A DNA stretch of 64,000 bases from Grifola frondosa. Its lineage: Eukaryota > Basidiomycota > Agaricomycetes > Polyporales > Grifolaceae. The stretch covers positions 1,922,001-1,986,000 of the forward strand of contig LUGG01000002.1 in assembly GCA_001683735.1 (NCBI GenBank), in the 5' to 3' direction. The translations under genes and the position numbers were made by a program. Shown one piece after another: positions 1 to 9,524 of this stretch (positions are counted from its first letter, which is position 1; each line of letters starts with the position of its first letter). The notes below the pieces were generated by a model, which saw only the letters and a program-made list of their open reading frames with translations, searched no databases and had not been told where the DNA came from.

Positions 1-1852
1 TATTTCTTCTTGACGAGACAGTCGGGGCAAGGACAGTTAGCCAGATATCGCATACATACGAGCAACACCCTGTCAAAATTTGTTAGTGTATATGCATTAT
101 GAAGGAACTATAGTACTTACTTTTCTGGGTAATCCGCAGAATAAGTAAAAAATCGAGGAAAGACGCGCCTCAAAATGCCGTCGCCACATTCAATGAGGAT
201 GCCATGCATATAGGCATGCATGAAGTCCGGCGACAGGAGGAGCAACCAAATATTGTGCATGATCTCGCGTTTGACGAAGCAGAGCACAGCAGCGGTCGCC
301 AGTGATTCGAAGATGGACTGGTAAACCTCTTGGAAAGTATCCGGAAACTAGAGTGCATTAGTATGTTTGATGAATCCAAGATGTAAAATGTGAACGCACC
401 TTCGGGATATATGCAAGATGCTGGGCTGCAAAGGACCGCGGCTTGGCACGCATGTACTTGGAGAGATTGCCAAAGAAAGCATACACGGGCCAGAGAGACG
501 CCGTGCCAAAGCTGGCGAGGTGGGTCGAGTCCGACCATGTCAGGATGGGGGCCACGCAGTATTCAAGGTCAGGAGGATCCTCTGGATTGCGAGGCTGAGC
601 ACGGATCTCAGCGTCAGCCTCGAGCATGGCATCTGAATTGTAAGTGTCAGTGTATACGCGCTCAGGAGGAACATCGCGTCCTGAAGCACGCTCAGACTGC
701 CAGAAGAGCTTGAAGGGGATCCAGTGGAAATGGCGAGCAGATGGATCCTTGAACACGGCCTTGAGGACTTCAAGAAGTGGCCGGATGTAGACACCTTTGA
801 GCTCGAATTCGGGGGCCATCTCCTCGGAGTCCCAGCGTGACCCGGCATGAGGTAGTCTGACCTTGATTGATTCTTCGCGCCATCCGTCAGCTGCTGCGAA
901 TGCAGCATGAGACTCAGTGAAGTCGTCAATGTGCTTGAACTCGCGCTTCGCGCTGAATCCCCGAAGATGCACGACATCGAAGTCTTCGGCATTGAGGACA
1001 TCGTTCACGAGGCGATCGAGGTCAGCGGCAGATTTATAGGGGGATGTAGAATAGTACCAGGTCATGAGATGGAAGGTGGATGCATTGAGGAATGGGGTGA
1101 AGAAGGCCAACTTGATTTTGCGCACAGTGTTCGCAAGAGAAAAGCCAAATCCTCGCAAAGGGTTTGATTCCTGGTGGTCTGAGGGAGGTTTGGTATGCGT
1201 AGGTGCATCAGAGAACTGATGCACTGTAACCTCGTCTTCTGGATCAGAGCTTGGCCTGACCAGGTAGCGCCGAAACATGCCGAAGTGATTGGGAGAAGTG
1301 TCGATAGTGTCAGGCACGGGTGGAGGTTCAGGGACCAGAGGAGGCTCTTCCATCAGAGGATCTGGCTGCACTGGCTTGGGAATGCATTTGGGTTTAGGCG
1401 GCGGGCGAGGGAGGCATGATGGGAGTCCGGAAAGAGAGCTCGGGAGGTAGTCCCTCAACCTCACGGATACTTCGCACCTGCGCCCCAACCTGCTAAATGA
1501 TGTGCCCGCATCAGAAACCACAGGATCCTCTTAGATTTGTGGTGCGTGCATCTATTTTCATTTCAGTGTGCGCTCTCTGGACATGTGGATAAATTTCACG
1601 TACCTCTTCGTATTCGCGTGCCTTCCGTGCTCTAAGCCTCTCTTCTTCTGCTGCCCTTTCCTCCTCAATTCGGCGCAGCTTGACATTCCGTTCGTGCTCC
1701 TGTCTCTCGTGAATCAAAGCCTTGGCCTCCTGGCGTTCCCGTCCCAGACCGGGGAGTAGCACATTCCGCAACTGTGCACAGGTGAGGCGGTGGCGCTTGT
1801 AGCCTCATTGCTCGTTGAAGGATCTTCTGCAGCCAATACATGTATGCGGCAT
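1..1852 (-). mobile_element. Plavaka-type DNA transposon, transposase N-terminal half, decayed and cut by window edge
   Basis: Reading the minus strand from an ATG at 1852, a C2H2-like segment (MPHTCIGCRRSF, later a His and Cys) runs into an in-frame TGA at 1805-1807, then a charged coiled coil rich in E and R. An intron of about 100 nt follows, and the frame re-opens at about 1521 with RLRDYLPSS, a proline-rich linker, and then the conserved Plavaka core: FHLMTWYYS, WHRDPxxRHF-like SARHFHWIPFKLFW, ERVYTDTY. After a short intron near 345-400 it continues as FPDTFQEVYQS, ATAAVLCFVKREIMH, FFTYSADYPEK and, at the window edge, CPCPDCLVKK. These are hallmarks of the Plavaka superfamily, CACTA-related cut-and-paste elements of Agaricomycetes. 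The catalytic half lies outside the window. The stop codon in the zinc finger suggests this copy cannot make a full-length protein. Confidence 0.85.
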
Positions 1853-1908
1853 AGAAAATTGAATGAGCAAGCCCAAGATGACGATGATGAAGAAAATGCG
1901 CATACAGT

Positions 1909-1988
1909 GCGACTTCGCGCTGGACGCGACTTCGCGTCCGATGCCCCAAACCTTACTGTCAGGCACGGGACTGCGCCATTAAGGTTTG
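1909..1988. repeat. Short direct and inverted repeats at the 5' flank of the Plavaka element
   Basis: GCGACTTCGCG occurs twice in direct orientation (1909-1919 and 1926-1936). CAAACCTTA (1947-1955) is followed by its exact inverse complement TAAGGTTTG (1980-1988). They sit just upstream of the transposase start, where terminal or subterminal transposase-binding repeats of a CACTA-like element would lie. The other element end is not in the window, so termini and target-site duplication cannot be confirmed. Confidence 0.4.
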
Positions 1989-2143
1989 CGCAGATCCCAA
2001 TCTGACAGCCATATAAGTTGGGCGCATCCTCTCATTCCCCAACTCTCTATCTTTTCCCCCAACCACCATCTCTCTGTGCTGCCAGAACTTCTGCATCCCT
2101 CTACAATCGCTTCATCCCTCTAACACAGTCCTCACCATCGAAG

Positions 2144-4385
2144 ATGCCCTCCCGTACCAAAGCTGGCAAGTCAAGCACCCATAAATCAGGCGGTGATTGA
2201 CGCGCCAGGTACGTGTTCCTCGGTGCGGAGATCTAATTGTTAATGCCGCAATCTCGTTTAGAGAAATTGAATCACCTATGCCTCCGAGTAGCACTCTGAT
2301 TCCTCCCTCTGTGCACCGTGGTCCCAGCTCATCTGCACGCCGCGGGGCTAGCTCTACTCGCGGATCTGCACGAATTTCGAAGCCCGGACGTTCACAGGCT
2401 CCCTCTCATGCACGTGAACGTGGGCGCTCTGCTAGTCCTGTTCGGAGAGGACTTTCGGGCCCCTCACAGGAACCACGCTCTAGCTGCACTCCTTCCACTT
2501 CACGTCTTCGCAGGCGGCCCCAACGTTATGCCGACTACGAAGAATTCTCGGGCGACGAACAGCCTTTCGTGCCGGACGACAAGAACCCCAAATTTGACGA
2601 CTTCTATCGCCAAGTCATGCTGGAGTTGCGCGTTGCAAAGGGCCGCAACTGGAGTATTAAGTATGTTCAGTGATTATATGCGTGCGATTACTCACCTATT
2701 TTGATTAGGGAGGACTGCAGCCCCGGTGCCAAGTTCAAGGAGGCCAGTCATTTCCTGCTCAGGCAGCATGGCAACTTCCTCAACGTGGCCGAGATGGTCT
2801 CTGCGGGCGTTGCCCTGCACGGTGAGGAGTATCCAACGCTGGTTGCGAGGGAGATGTATTCGCTGAGAAATATGTGAGTGCTTCATTTATCCGACGAAAT
2901 TGTACTCACAATCTTACAGTGCCCCTACCACCATCGACAAGTACATGGTGGTAGGGGCGAGCTCATGGAACAAGTGCCGTTCATGCCCGCCCTCCTCCCA
3001 GACCTCTCCGGCAGCTCATACGGTGTCGTCCTACTCGGCCATTTCGTACGTGTTTTCTGGCTTGTTTGTTCACACTCACACAATCGCTTTCACAGCTCGA
3101 TGCGCACGCTCGGTCTGCACGCTCAGACGATGTGGGTGCACTCAGATACGACACAATGTCATACATTGAGGAGGTCAAACTCCCCAATGGCATGCACATT
3201 CACTACCGCGCAGGCAGAGACAAGACGTCTCGCGGTTTCAAGGACCTTGCCACTGCACGGCTTCTCACGCCGCGCAGAATGCGACATGAGTTCGACGCTG
3301 ACCCAGAACTGTGAGTAGTCATCACTTTCTCTTCGCGTGTCTCAAATATACTATTCTTTTACTTTAGCTTCTGTCGCCGTGTGCGCGAGGGAACCACCAA
3401 GTTCGGCGCGCTCGATTATCCATCCTACATGTATCCAGAGGAGGTGTATGATGAAGACAGGATGGATGCCAGCTTGTGCAGAGGCACATTTCTGGTGCGA
3501 GTAAGTACATTTCTCACATGTCTTGCTGCACACATTGCTGAAGTGGGCATTTTAGTGCTTCCGCCATATATTTACCGGGAAGCACACAGCCTGGACCTCC
3601 CCGCAGTATGGCTCAAAGGGTGGCCGCAAGCCTGTGGCCGAACTCAACAAGATGGATTCGGTCATGCCGGAAAACATAGCATATGTGGCTGTCCTCGTAC
3701 GTTTCTTTTCCATCTGCCTGCATCTACTAACCTCCACTTTGCAGACGCGCTTCATCCTCAACGCTCAAGACACTTGGCAAGCCGATGACAACAAATTCAT
3801 CGGCGAGGAATACTTCAATGCTATTTTGCATCTATTCATCAACGAGGAGTGGCGGATGTCCACGCTCAAGTGGTGGAACGAGTACGTCGCAATTTATTTT
3901 CCATCTAAACTAATAACTGCTTCTGTATATACAGGGAGGTATTCGGTACTACGGGGGAAGATGAAGACAACGGCGAGGAGCAAGTGACCTCCCTGGCGCT
4001 GATAATGGCCCAGCGCGCTGAACGGAATGCATCCAAACCTCGCGAGGACCAGGAGGATGCGCCCGTGCAGCTGGCCGACGAGCGTGAGCCAAAGGATCAT
4101 CCTGAGGCCTCTGTGAGCGACGGCGAATTTGGCCACGTGCGCAGCAAGAGATTCGCGGACGAGTCCAAAGCGGATCGGGAGAACATCGAGGATGGGAAGA
4201 CGCGCGATGGTGATGCTAACTGGAACGTGCTTGCGGACGCAGACGAGGAGGAAGACTTTATGGGACCCCGGTGGCAAGACTCTGACGAGGAGGAGGAGGA
4301 GGACCACGACTACCCCGACGAGGACAGGGACGACATGAGCGAGGACGAGGACGACGAGACGTGCGACTGGCCGGAATGGTTCTAG
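2144..4385 (+). CDS. DUF6698-like basidiomycete protein, 9 exons, with in-frame TGA in the first exon
   Basis: Exons: 2144-2208, 2262-2660, 2711-2873, 2955-3045, 3096-3310, 3368-3500, 3556-3696, 3745-3882, 3935-4385. The N-terminal region is basic, Ser/Arg-rich and disordered. The core carries SARSDDVGAL, FCRRVREGT, ALDYPSYMYPEEVYD, FLVRCFRHIFTG, IAYVAVLTRFILN and EEYFNAILHLF, which match my memory of the DUF6698 family found almost only in Agaricomycetes; its function is unknown. The C-terminus is a long acidic tail (D/E runs). All internal junctions are phase-consistent. The first ATG (2144) meets TGA at 2198-2200, after which the frame would run on through the first intron into exon 2. Translation therefore probably starts at ATG 2278, leaving the first exon as 5' UTR with a short uORF, unless the TGA is a mutation. 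Family assignment is from motif memory, not a search. Confidence 0.75.
2922..2957. repeat. Perfect 13-bp inverted repeat across an intron-exon border
   Basis: Arms CCCCTACCACCAT and ATGGTGGTAGGGG are separated by a 10-nt loop. The right arm contains the 3' splice site (AG at 2953-2954) that keeps the DUF6698-like reading frame open. In RNA the acceptor would be inside a stable GC-rich stem. Confidence 0.8.
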
Positions 4386-5552
4386 GCAGGATATGTTTTC
4401 TTGGTGCTCGGTTGTGCTCACTGTGCATGGTGTCTATATGCGCGCGTTGCTTTTTGGACCAGAAACTTATTTTTTTTGCTGCTCATTGTTAATTATGTAT
4501 TCCTGCATATGGAATAAAATATATTCTTGATAAAAATTGCAATCTGTGAGGAGAATAAGTCGATATTACAACATCAGTACCAGCGTCCGGTAACATCGTG
4601 CAAGTCATTATCTTATCAGTAGTGCTATCTTGCGATGAGATAGCACTCCTTACCAGATATGTATATGTATCTTACCTTATATTATCAGAGATATATTGTC
4701 GGCTTGCAATCCCTGGCATCTGGTTGCGCGCCTCCGGTCACACATTCCAGCGCCTTGCACCGAACGGCGGCGCTTGCCAATCCTCATGTGTGCGGTGCAA
4801 CGTATCACAATAATCACTCAACATTACAAGTGATTATGGACAATGTATTATTTTATAATCTATGCTAAGCGCCGCGGATTTCGCTGATGAAATTGCGCAT
4901 ATATAAGTACATCATTTATGTGATATCCGACATCGCGCATATCAATTTAAATTGATTATGGGTTGTGCTTGGGCAATTGTGATAATTCTTCATTTTTGTG
5001 TACGCGATGGACTGCAGAAACTACCAAGGAAAAATACTTAGAACAAGGTATGCTAATGGTGGCTACTTTACACGACATCTGATGCTCCCAGGCGAGTAGA
5101 CGCGCGGTCATACAGAGAAGGAGGTTCATATATTTCTTAAAGCTTGTAAAAGAGCGAGTTGTGCAAAATGTGTGCACATCCCCTCAAGCTGATCATCTAA
5201 CCGTTAATGTAGTGAACGCTCGTCACCTGCGAATAGTTCCACGAACAACTACGATTGGTTCAACTCTTCATCGCTGGCAATACCACCAGGACTTACAATG
5301 GTCTTAATACAGATGTGTCTTTGATATATCTCAATGTTGCTGTCGAGTAGCATCTCACAGTTCACACAAGGACATGTTGTTCGCATCCTCCGTCCTTCCC
5401 CATCTGAATTACTGGCGACTGGTGCTACGAGTGTCCACATGTGCGTATGTACTTTTGGCTTGCGCTGACAATGCGCTTTTGAGTTGCGCTGACGCTGCGC
5501 TTTTGGTTTGCGCTGACGATGCCTGCAACGTCGTTGGCTTTTTGCTTGGGCA
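4386..5552. other. Intergenic, AT-rich, no gene seen
   Basis: No conserved protein is visible on either strand. Only short ORFs without family resemblance occur. The segment holds a perfect 10-bp inverted repeat (4621-4647) and several GCGCATAT copies around 4890-4945. AATAAA-like sequence near 4512 could serve 3' end formation of the upstream gene. Confidence 0.6.
4621..4647. repeat. Perfect 10-bp inverted repeat
   Basis: AGTGCTATCT and AGATAGCACT flank a 7-nt loop. It lies about 235 bp past the stop codon of the DUF6698-like gene, in AT-rich DNA. It may be a remnant of a miniature transposon or a 3' end hairpin; nothing further can be said. Confidence 0.7.
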
Positions 5553-6978
5553 TTACAATTGCAGGCGCGCGAGGAGGTTGCGCGCTGCTCGGGTGCTGTT
5601 CGCCATGAACTTCGGCGTGGGCATGCGTGGTGACGGAATGACCTTTCCCAAATCCTCCCCTCCACATATTCCCTTTCCCAGATCCCCGCCTTCAAACATC
5701 TCCAACATCGGGTCGTATACATCATCGTCCGGCGTGATGGGGCCTTCGCTGACCTCGCTCGACGAGGTACTGATGATTGAACCGCAATTGGACTCCTCGT
5801 AGGGAATGCGGTCGGCGCGCGGCACAAGCCGAATAGCGAACTCGGGAGCCGGCATTTTGGGTCGAGGACTGGAGAAAACATAGACATCTCCGATGTCCAT
5901 GCTTCCGAGGTCCACCTCCTCGATATACTCGTCGCTGATAGAGCTCTCTTCGCTGAAGAGGGGCTCATCGAGGGGGCGCGCATGGCCAGAATCTCGGCCG
6001 CGGCAGTCTTCGCAAAGCTGCTAGCATTGCGGAGCTCTTTCTCATTCATAAAGAATGTATCGAGCTTGAGGATTGCCTCACGGAGGTGAGGAAGGGTGAT
6101 GCGGGCGAGGGGGTTCAAGGTGAAGATGGAACGCAAGATAGTGTTTAATCCCTTCGAGATGGGGAGCATCTGCTGAAGGAAGTTTTCATATTCCAGGAAC
6201 CCCATAAAGCACTTGTCATCCGATCTGGCCCGTGACCAAGGATTCCGGCCGGTGACCATGTTGATCAGGACAATGCCTAGTGCCCACACATCACTACATT
6301 GAGTCGAGTAGGCAGAGTAACCATGGTCCTCGCCGATACACTCTGTAAGGGAACCGTCAGTCATCATGAATGTCGACGGAACATATTTTAACTCACCAGG
6401 ACTCATGTAGTACGAACTACCACAGCCGAATGTATAGCTGATCATTCGGCTGGTAGCCAGGCCAAAGTCTGCAAGATAGGCTTCGGTACCATCCTCATTG
6501 GTGAGGATGTTCTCTGGCTTCAAGTCGCGATGGAAAACCTTCTTGCGATGACAGTCGTGCACAGCATCGACTATTTGCAAGAAGACCTTCCGGAGGAGTT
6601 CGTCGTTATGGACGTCACCCCCTTTTCGCAAATCTGACCGAACAGATCGCCACCAGGGCAGAAGTCCAGGATCAGATAGAAGAACTCGTCGTCTTCGAGC
6701 GCGCCGTGCATAGATAGCACGTTCGGGTGCTGCGAGACGCGATAGTGGAGAGAGATCTCCTGACGCTGCTGCGTAGTGTCGGTCAACAAGGGACCCGCTT
6801 TGCGAAGAACCTTGATCGCGCACTGTTGCTGAGCGGAGGAGGACGAAGCGGCTTCGAGGTCGATCGCACGGTAGACAACTCCATAGGTACCGGACCCAAG
6901 GAGCTGCTGCAACTCAAAGCGACCGAAGATGGTGCGCCCAGTGAAGTCGGGCATACCAGCGGAAGCAGGAGTAGACAT
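5553..6978 (-). CDS. Ser/Thr protein kinase K1, frame broken by two single-base deletions
   Basis: Complete eukaryotic kinase fold: glycine loop GSGTYGVVY, catalytic Lys in CAIKVL, catalytic loop HRDLKPEN, DFGLA, activation segment FGCGSSYYMSPECIG, and SDVWALG. The start at 6978 (MSTPASAG) aligns with the other three kinases here; the longer frame to 7080 is not shared. An intron at 6343-6396 splits MSP|EC at the same place as in K2-K4. Frame is lost at the C run 6618-6622 and at the G run 5972-5976; adding one base at each restores exact alignment with K4 and an acidic tail ending in the frame that stops at 5553. The tail has PITPDDDVYDP and LEMFEGG, as in K2 and K4. The HRDLKPEN and SPECIG style recalls fungal Ran1/Ksp1/Sks1-like kinases, but that is only a guess. 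Substrate unknown. Confidence 0.85.
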
Positions 6979-7078
6979 GATGAGAGAATGCGGATAGAGC
7001 GAAGTGATGACGTGAAGATGTGCTTTGCGTTCACCTGGAACGGAGAGATGACCTGAGTTCTTCGTGAAAATGTAGGCC

Positions 7079-7085
7079 ATTTATA
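7079..7085 (-). promoter_or_regulatory. TATA box candidate of kinase K1
   Basis: TATAAAT on the minus strand, about 100 bp upstream of the K1 start codon, a plausible distance for a fungal core promoter. Confidence 0.45.
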
Positions 7086-7124
7086 CCTTTGCGCTCCTGC
7101 TTCGCACTATCCGCTCCAGAGCTG

Positions 7125-7164
7125 GAGGATATGCGACTCCGTTTATCCGGAGTCGCATATCCTC
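7125..7164. repeat. Perfect 17-bp inverted repeat upstream of K1
   Basis: Two perfectly complementary 17-bp arms (7125-7141 and 7148-7164, core ATGCGACTCCG / CGGAGTCGCAT) enclose a 6-nt loop. The centre is about 170 bp upstream of the K1 ATG and just upstream of its TATA-like box. It could be a dimeric binding site or a foldback remnant. Confidence 0.85.
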
Positions 7165-7212
7165 TATCCCTTCAGCGCATCCGTTCTCCGTCACGGATAT
7201 GTTCAGCAGGCG

Positions 7213-7242
7213 ATTTCAATCTTGACCGGTCAAAATTGAAAT
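7213..7242. promoter_or_regulatory. 30-bp near-perfect palindrome centred on TTGACCGGTCAA in K1 upstream DNA
   Basis: The 12-bp perfect palindrome TTGACCGGTCAA (7222-7233) is extended on both sides by ATTTCAAT and ATTGAAAT, with one mismatch pair in the 30 bp. It is about 235-265 bp upstream of the K1 ATG. A very similar TTTTGACCGGTCA element lies upstream of K4 (30979-30991) in the same orientation relative to the gene, and an AAATTGACCAGTA variant lies upstream of K2. A role as transcription factor site is inferred from symmetry and recurrence. Confidence 0.55.
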
Positions 7243-7725
7243 TGTCTGCCTGTGACCGACATTATACGTGACCGTACCATACGGATGAGTGCCGGAACGC
7301 GGTCGACGGACTCGGTACCACGCCGAACCGTGCTCGTTCGCCGCATTACACTCACGAAGGTGTAGGCGGTCTCCTTCTCCCCCTAACCGATCCCTTTACC
7401 GTGATTCCGTATCCAAAGTCCTTGAGCCCAGAACACACCGGGAATCGGTAAGCGACCTTATTGCCGTATGTCATGAAATGAGTGATCTGTTTTTGTAAAA
7501 TTTCGTCGCGACGTCTATGACTTTTCTTATAGTCAATAAATCAGAGTCGATACCTGAAGGCTCATAGCATTTTGCGAATGAAAGATGACGAAACATTTGC
7601 ATTGGTACAAATGACGCATCTTCAAGTCATGTCTATGCTCCACCATTGTCACCAGCTGACGATGCCTGCATCCTCACTAGCGGAGTACCAGACTCCACAT
7701 TTTGACCCCTTCCCAATCTCCCTCA

Positions 7726-9210
7726 TCATCCAACAAAGCTACGCACGAGGCGCTTCAATAAGCGTGCTCCCGAGTGACGCTTCTTTCCCGCCATGCCTCC
7801 GGGAGATAGCGCGGGTTCGCCAAGGGTGCCTCCTTCGAGCGAGTCGGGGATAACGATAACAGGATCCTGGGCATGAGTCTCCGGCGTTACGGCTTCGTCA
7901 CTATCTGACGAGCTCGATGCGGACGAGGAGGGCGCCTGCGCCATGACTCTTGACCCCAGATCGGGTTTGGTATAAGTAGGGTTCATAACTCTGAGTTGGA
8001 AGGCGGGCTGTATATCGGACTCGCTGCTGTCGTCTAGTGGAGAGTTTACCGCCGGATAACAGTCAGCTTCGCCCTCCTCCTTGTGGGGCAGGACATCAGA
8101 TTCGAAGCCAGCGGACTCTTCGTCTGAGTCGTCTGAGTCGTCATCCAGCGAGTTAGACTCGGAATCCGTGTCAGAGAGGCTTTCGTCGGATCCAAAGTGC
8201 GTGGGATCGGCCGTGGACGGGGGCAGATAAAAGTTCCACGCGGCAATTACATGATCGTTTGCCCTCGCACGCTCCTCATCACTCATGTAAAACGTATCCA
8301 GCCCTTCGACGAGTTGGCGGAGTTCATGAAGTTTGATGGTGTCAGAGGGGTTGAACGTAAAAATCCGCTTTAGGATCGTGTTCATACCCGGGGAGATAGG
8401 AAGCATCCGTAGTAGAAAATTGCGGTTTTTGGCGAACGACCGAAAGCAGTTGTCGTCAAGTGTGGCACGCCCCCAAGGAGTCCTGCCCGTCACCATGGTT
8501 GTGAGAATGACACCAAGAGCCCAGATATCACTCCGCCGAGTATCGTAGGGGACGGCCGGAGTAGCCGAGTTGGTAAGAAAGCATTCTGCGACAGAATGAG
8601 AAACGAGTGAGGTAGATATATGTTCGAAGAACGTACCTGGGCTCATGTACAATGAACTACCGGCATTGTGACTGACGCTTTTACGCGTTGGTGTTGCCAG
8701 ACCGAAATCACTGACATAGAGTTCGGTGAGATCCTCGTTGACGAGGATGTTCTCCGGTTTGAGGTCACGGTGAAAAATGCCCTTTGTATGACAGCTGTCC
8801 ACTGCGTCGATCAATTGCAAGAACAGGCGCTTGATTAAAGCGTCGTTTCTGGCCAAGGTGCGCTTCCGCACAACAACTTGAAAGAGATCGCCAGCCGGGC
8901 AATAGTCAAGAACAATGTAGAGATATCGTTCATCCCTGAAATCCCGATGCACGGTGAGAACATTGGGATGGGAGGAGGCTGCCTGGTGCAGTTCAATCTC
9001 GCGGCTTTGGTAGAGAGCGCGGCGAGAATTCGGTGCAGAGACAGGCAGAACTTTGACGGCACAGATCTTGGGGTCTGTCGACGAATATTTGTAGTCTCGG
9101 GCGAGATAGATAGTTCCGAAGGCGCCTGCGCCAAGGATCTCGAGAAGCTGGATACGTCCAGAGTCAATGAACTTCAGAGAGAGATTGGGAAGATGTTTGC
9201 GGGTAGGCAT
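7726..9210 (-). CDS. Ser/Thr protein kinase K2
   Basis: Start chosen at ATG 9210 (MPTRKHLPN), matching the N-termini of K3 and K4; the open frame extends further upstream but without shared sequence. Kinase motifs: GAGAFGTIYLA, CAVKVL, HRDLKPEN, DFGLA, GSSLYMSP|EC, SDIWALG. A 51-nt intron (8586-8636) lies at the conserved MSP|EC position and happens to be free of stops and a multiple of three, so a retained-intron product would stay in frame. The C-terminal third is acidic and Ser-rich (SDESLSDTDSES, DDDSDDSDEES), then AVTPETHAQDP and LEGGTLG, and ends in a basic amphipathic segment ARLLKRLVRSFVG. No frame damage. Likely cytosolic or nuclear signalling kinase; substrate unknown. Confidence 0.9.
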   Translation of the reverse strand: MPTRKHLPNLSLKFIDSGRIQLLEILGAGAFGTIYLARDYKYSSTDPKICAVKVLPVSAPNSRRALYQSREIELHQAASSHPNVLTVHRDFRDERYLYIVLDYCPAGDLFQVVVRKRTLARNDALIKRLFLQLIDAVDSCHTKGIFHRDLKPENILVNEDLTELYVSDFGLATPTRKSVSHNAGSSLYMSPGTFFEHISTSLVSHSVAECFLTNSATPAVPYDTRRSDIWALGVILTTMVTGRTPWGRATLDDNCFRSFAKNRNFLLRMLPISPGMNTILKRIFTFNPSDTIKLHELRQLVEGLDTFYMSDEERARANDHVIAAWNFYLPPSTADPTHFGSDESLSDTDSESNSLDDDSDDSDEESAGFESDVLPHKEEGEADCYPAVNSPLDDSSESDIQPAFQLRVMNPTYTKPDLGSRVMAQAPSSSASSSSDSDEAVTPETHAQDPVIVIPDSLEGGTLGEPALSPGGMAGKKRHSGARLLKRLVRSFVG

Positions 9211-9524
9211 GTTGAATGTGAAGATGAGTGTTAGGACGATGATGGGCTCAGGAAGTGGACTTTTATGTCTTTCGGCCTTCGACCCGTCCGTCTCATCCGA
9301 ACTGCTCGGCCCGTAGGCATTATCGACGTGGATGAAGGCTACAGTTATACATCCGATGGCCTTCAGCCGCGCGACCATTCTCGACCATGTCAACACCGAC
9401 TACTGGTCAATTTCGAAATTCTGAAATTCTGAATGTCACAATTCGTTGTCACGTCATGAATGTGACAATCACACATAGAAGCATACCAGGGTCTGCGGCT
9501 CTTGCATAAAATTTGCTACGTTCG
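9211..9524. promoter_or_regulatory. K2 upstream region with partial palindrome
   Basis: On the minus strand AATTTCGAAATTGACCAGTA (9401-9420) is a variant of the K1 upstream palindrome, about 200 bp from the K2 ATG. AATTTCAGAATTTC repeats lie beside it. A TATA-like ATAAAAG sits near 9260-9266. Confidence 0.4.

Larger units (their letters stand above)
7086..7725. other. K1-K2 intergenic region
   Basis: Promoter region of K1. Besides the two palindromes it contains several CGGAT/ATCCG words. No further gene is seen. Confidence 0.6.

Noticed and set aside
5249..6823. 524-codon minus-strand ORF taken as one protein
   Set aside because: Its first part and the region downstream of about 5970 are out of the kinase frame. 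The C-terminus it gives is Arg/Lys-rich nonsense, while the neighbouring frame has the tail motif of K2 and K4.
8046..8246. Small basic ORFs inside kinase tails and acidic regions
   Set aside because: They are shadows of acidic, Ser-rich coding sequence read in another frame.
9211..9396. Upstream start of K2 giving about 60 extra residues
   Set aside because: The extension has no counterpart in K1, K3 or K4 and covers the TATA-like box and the palindrome variant.
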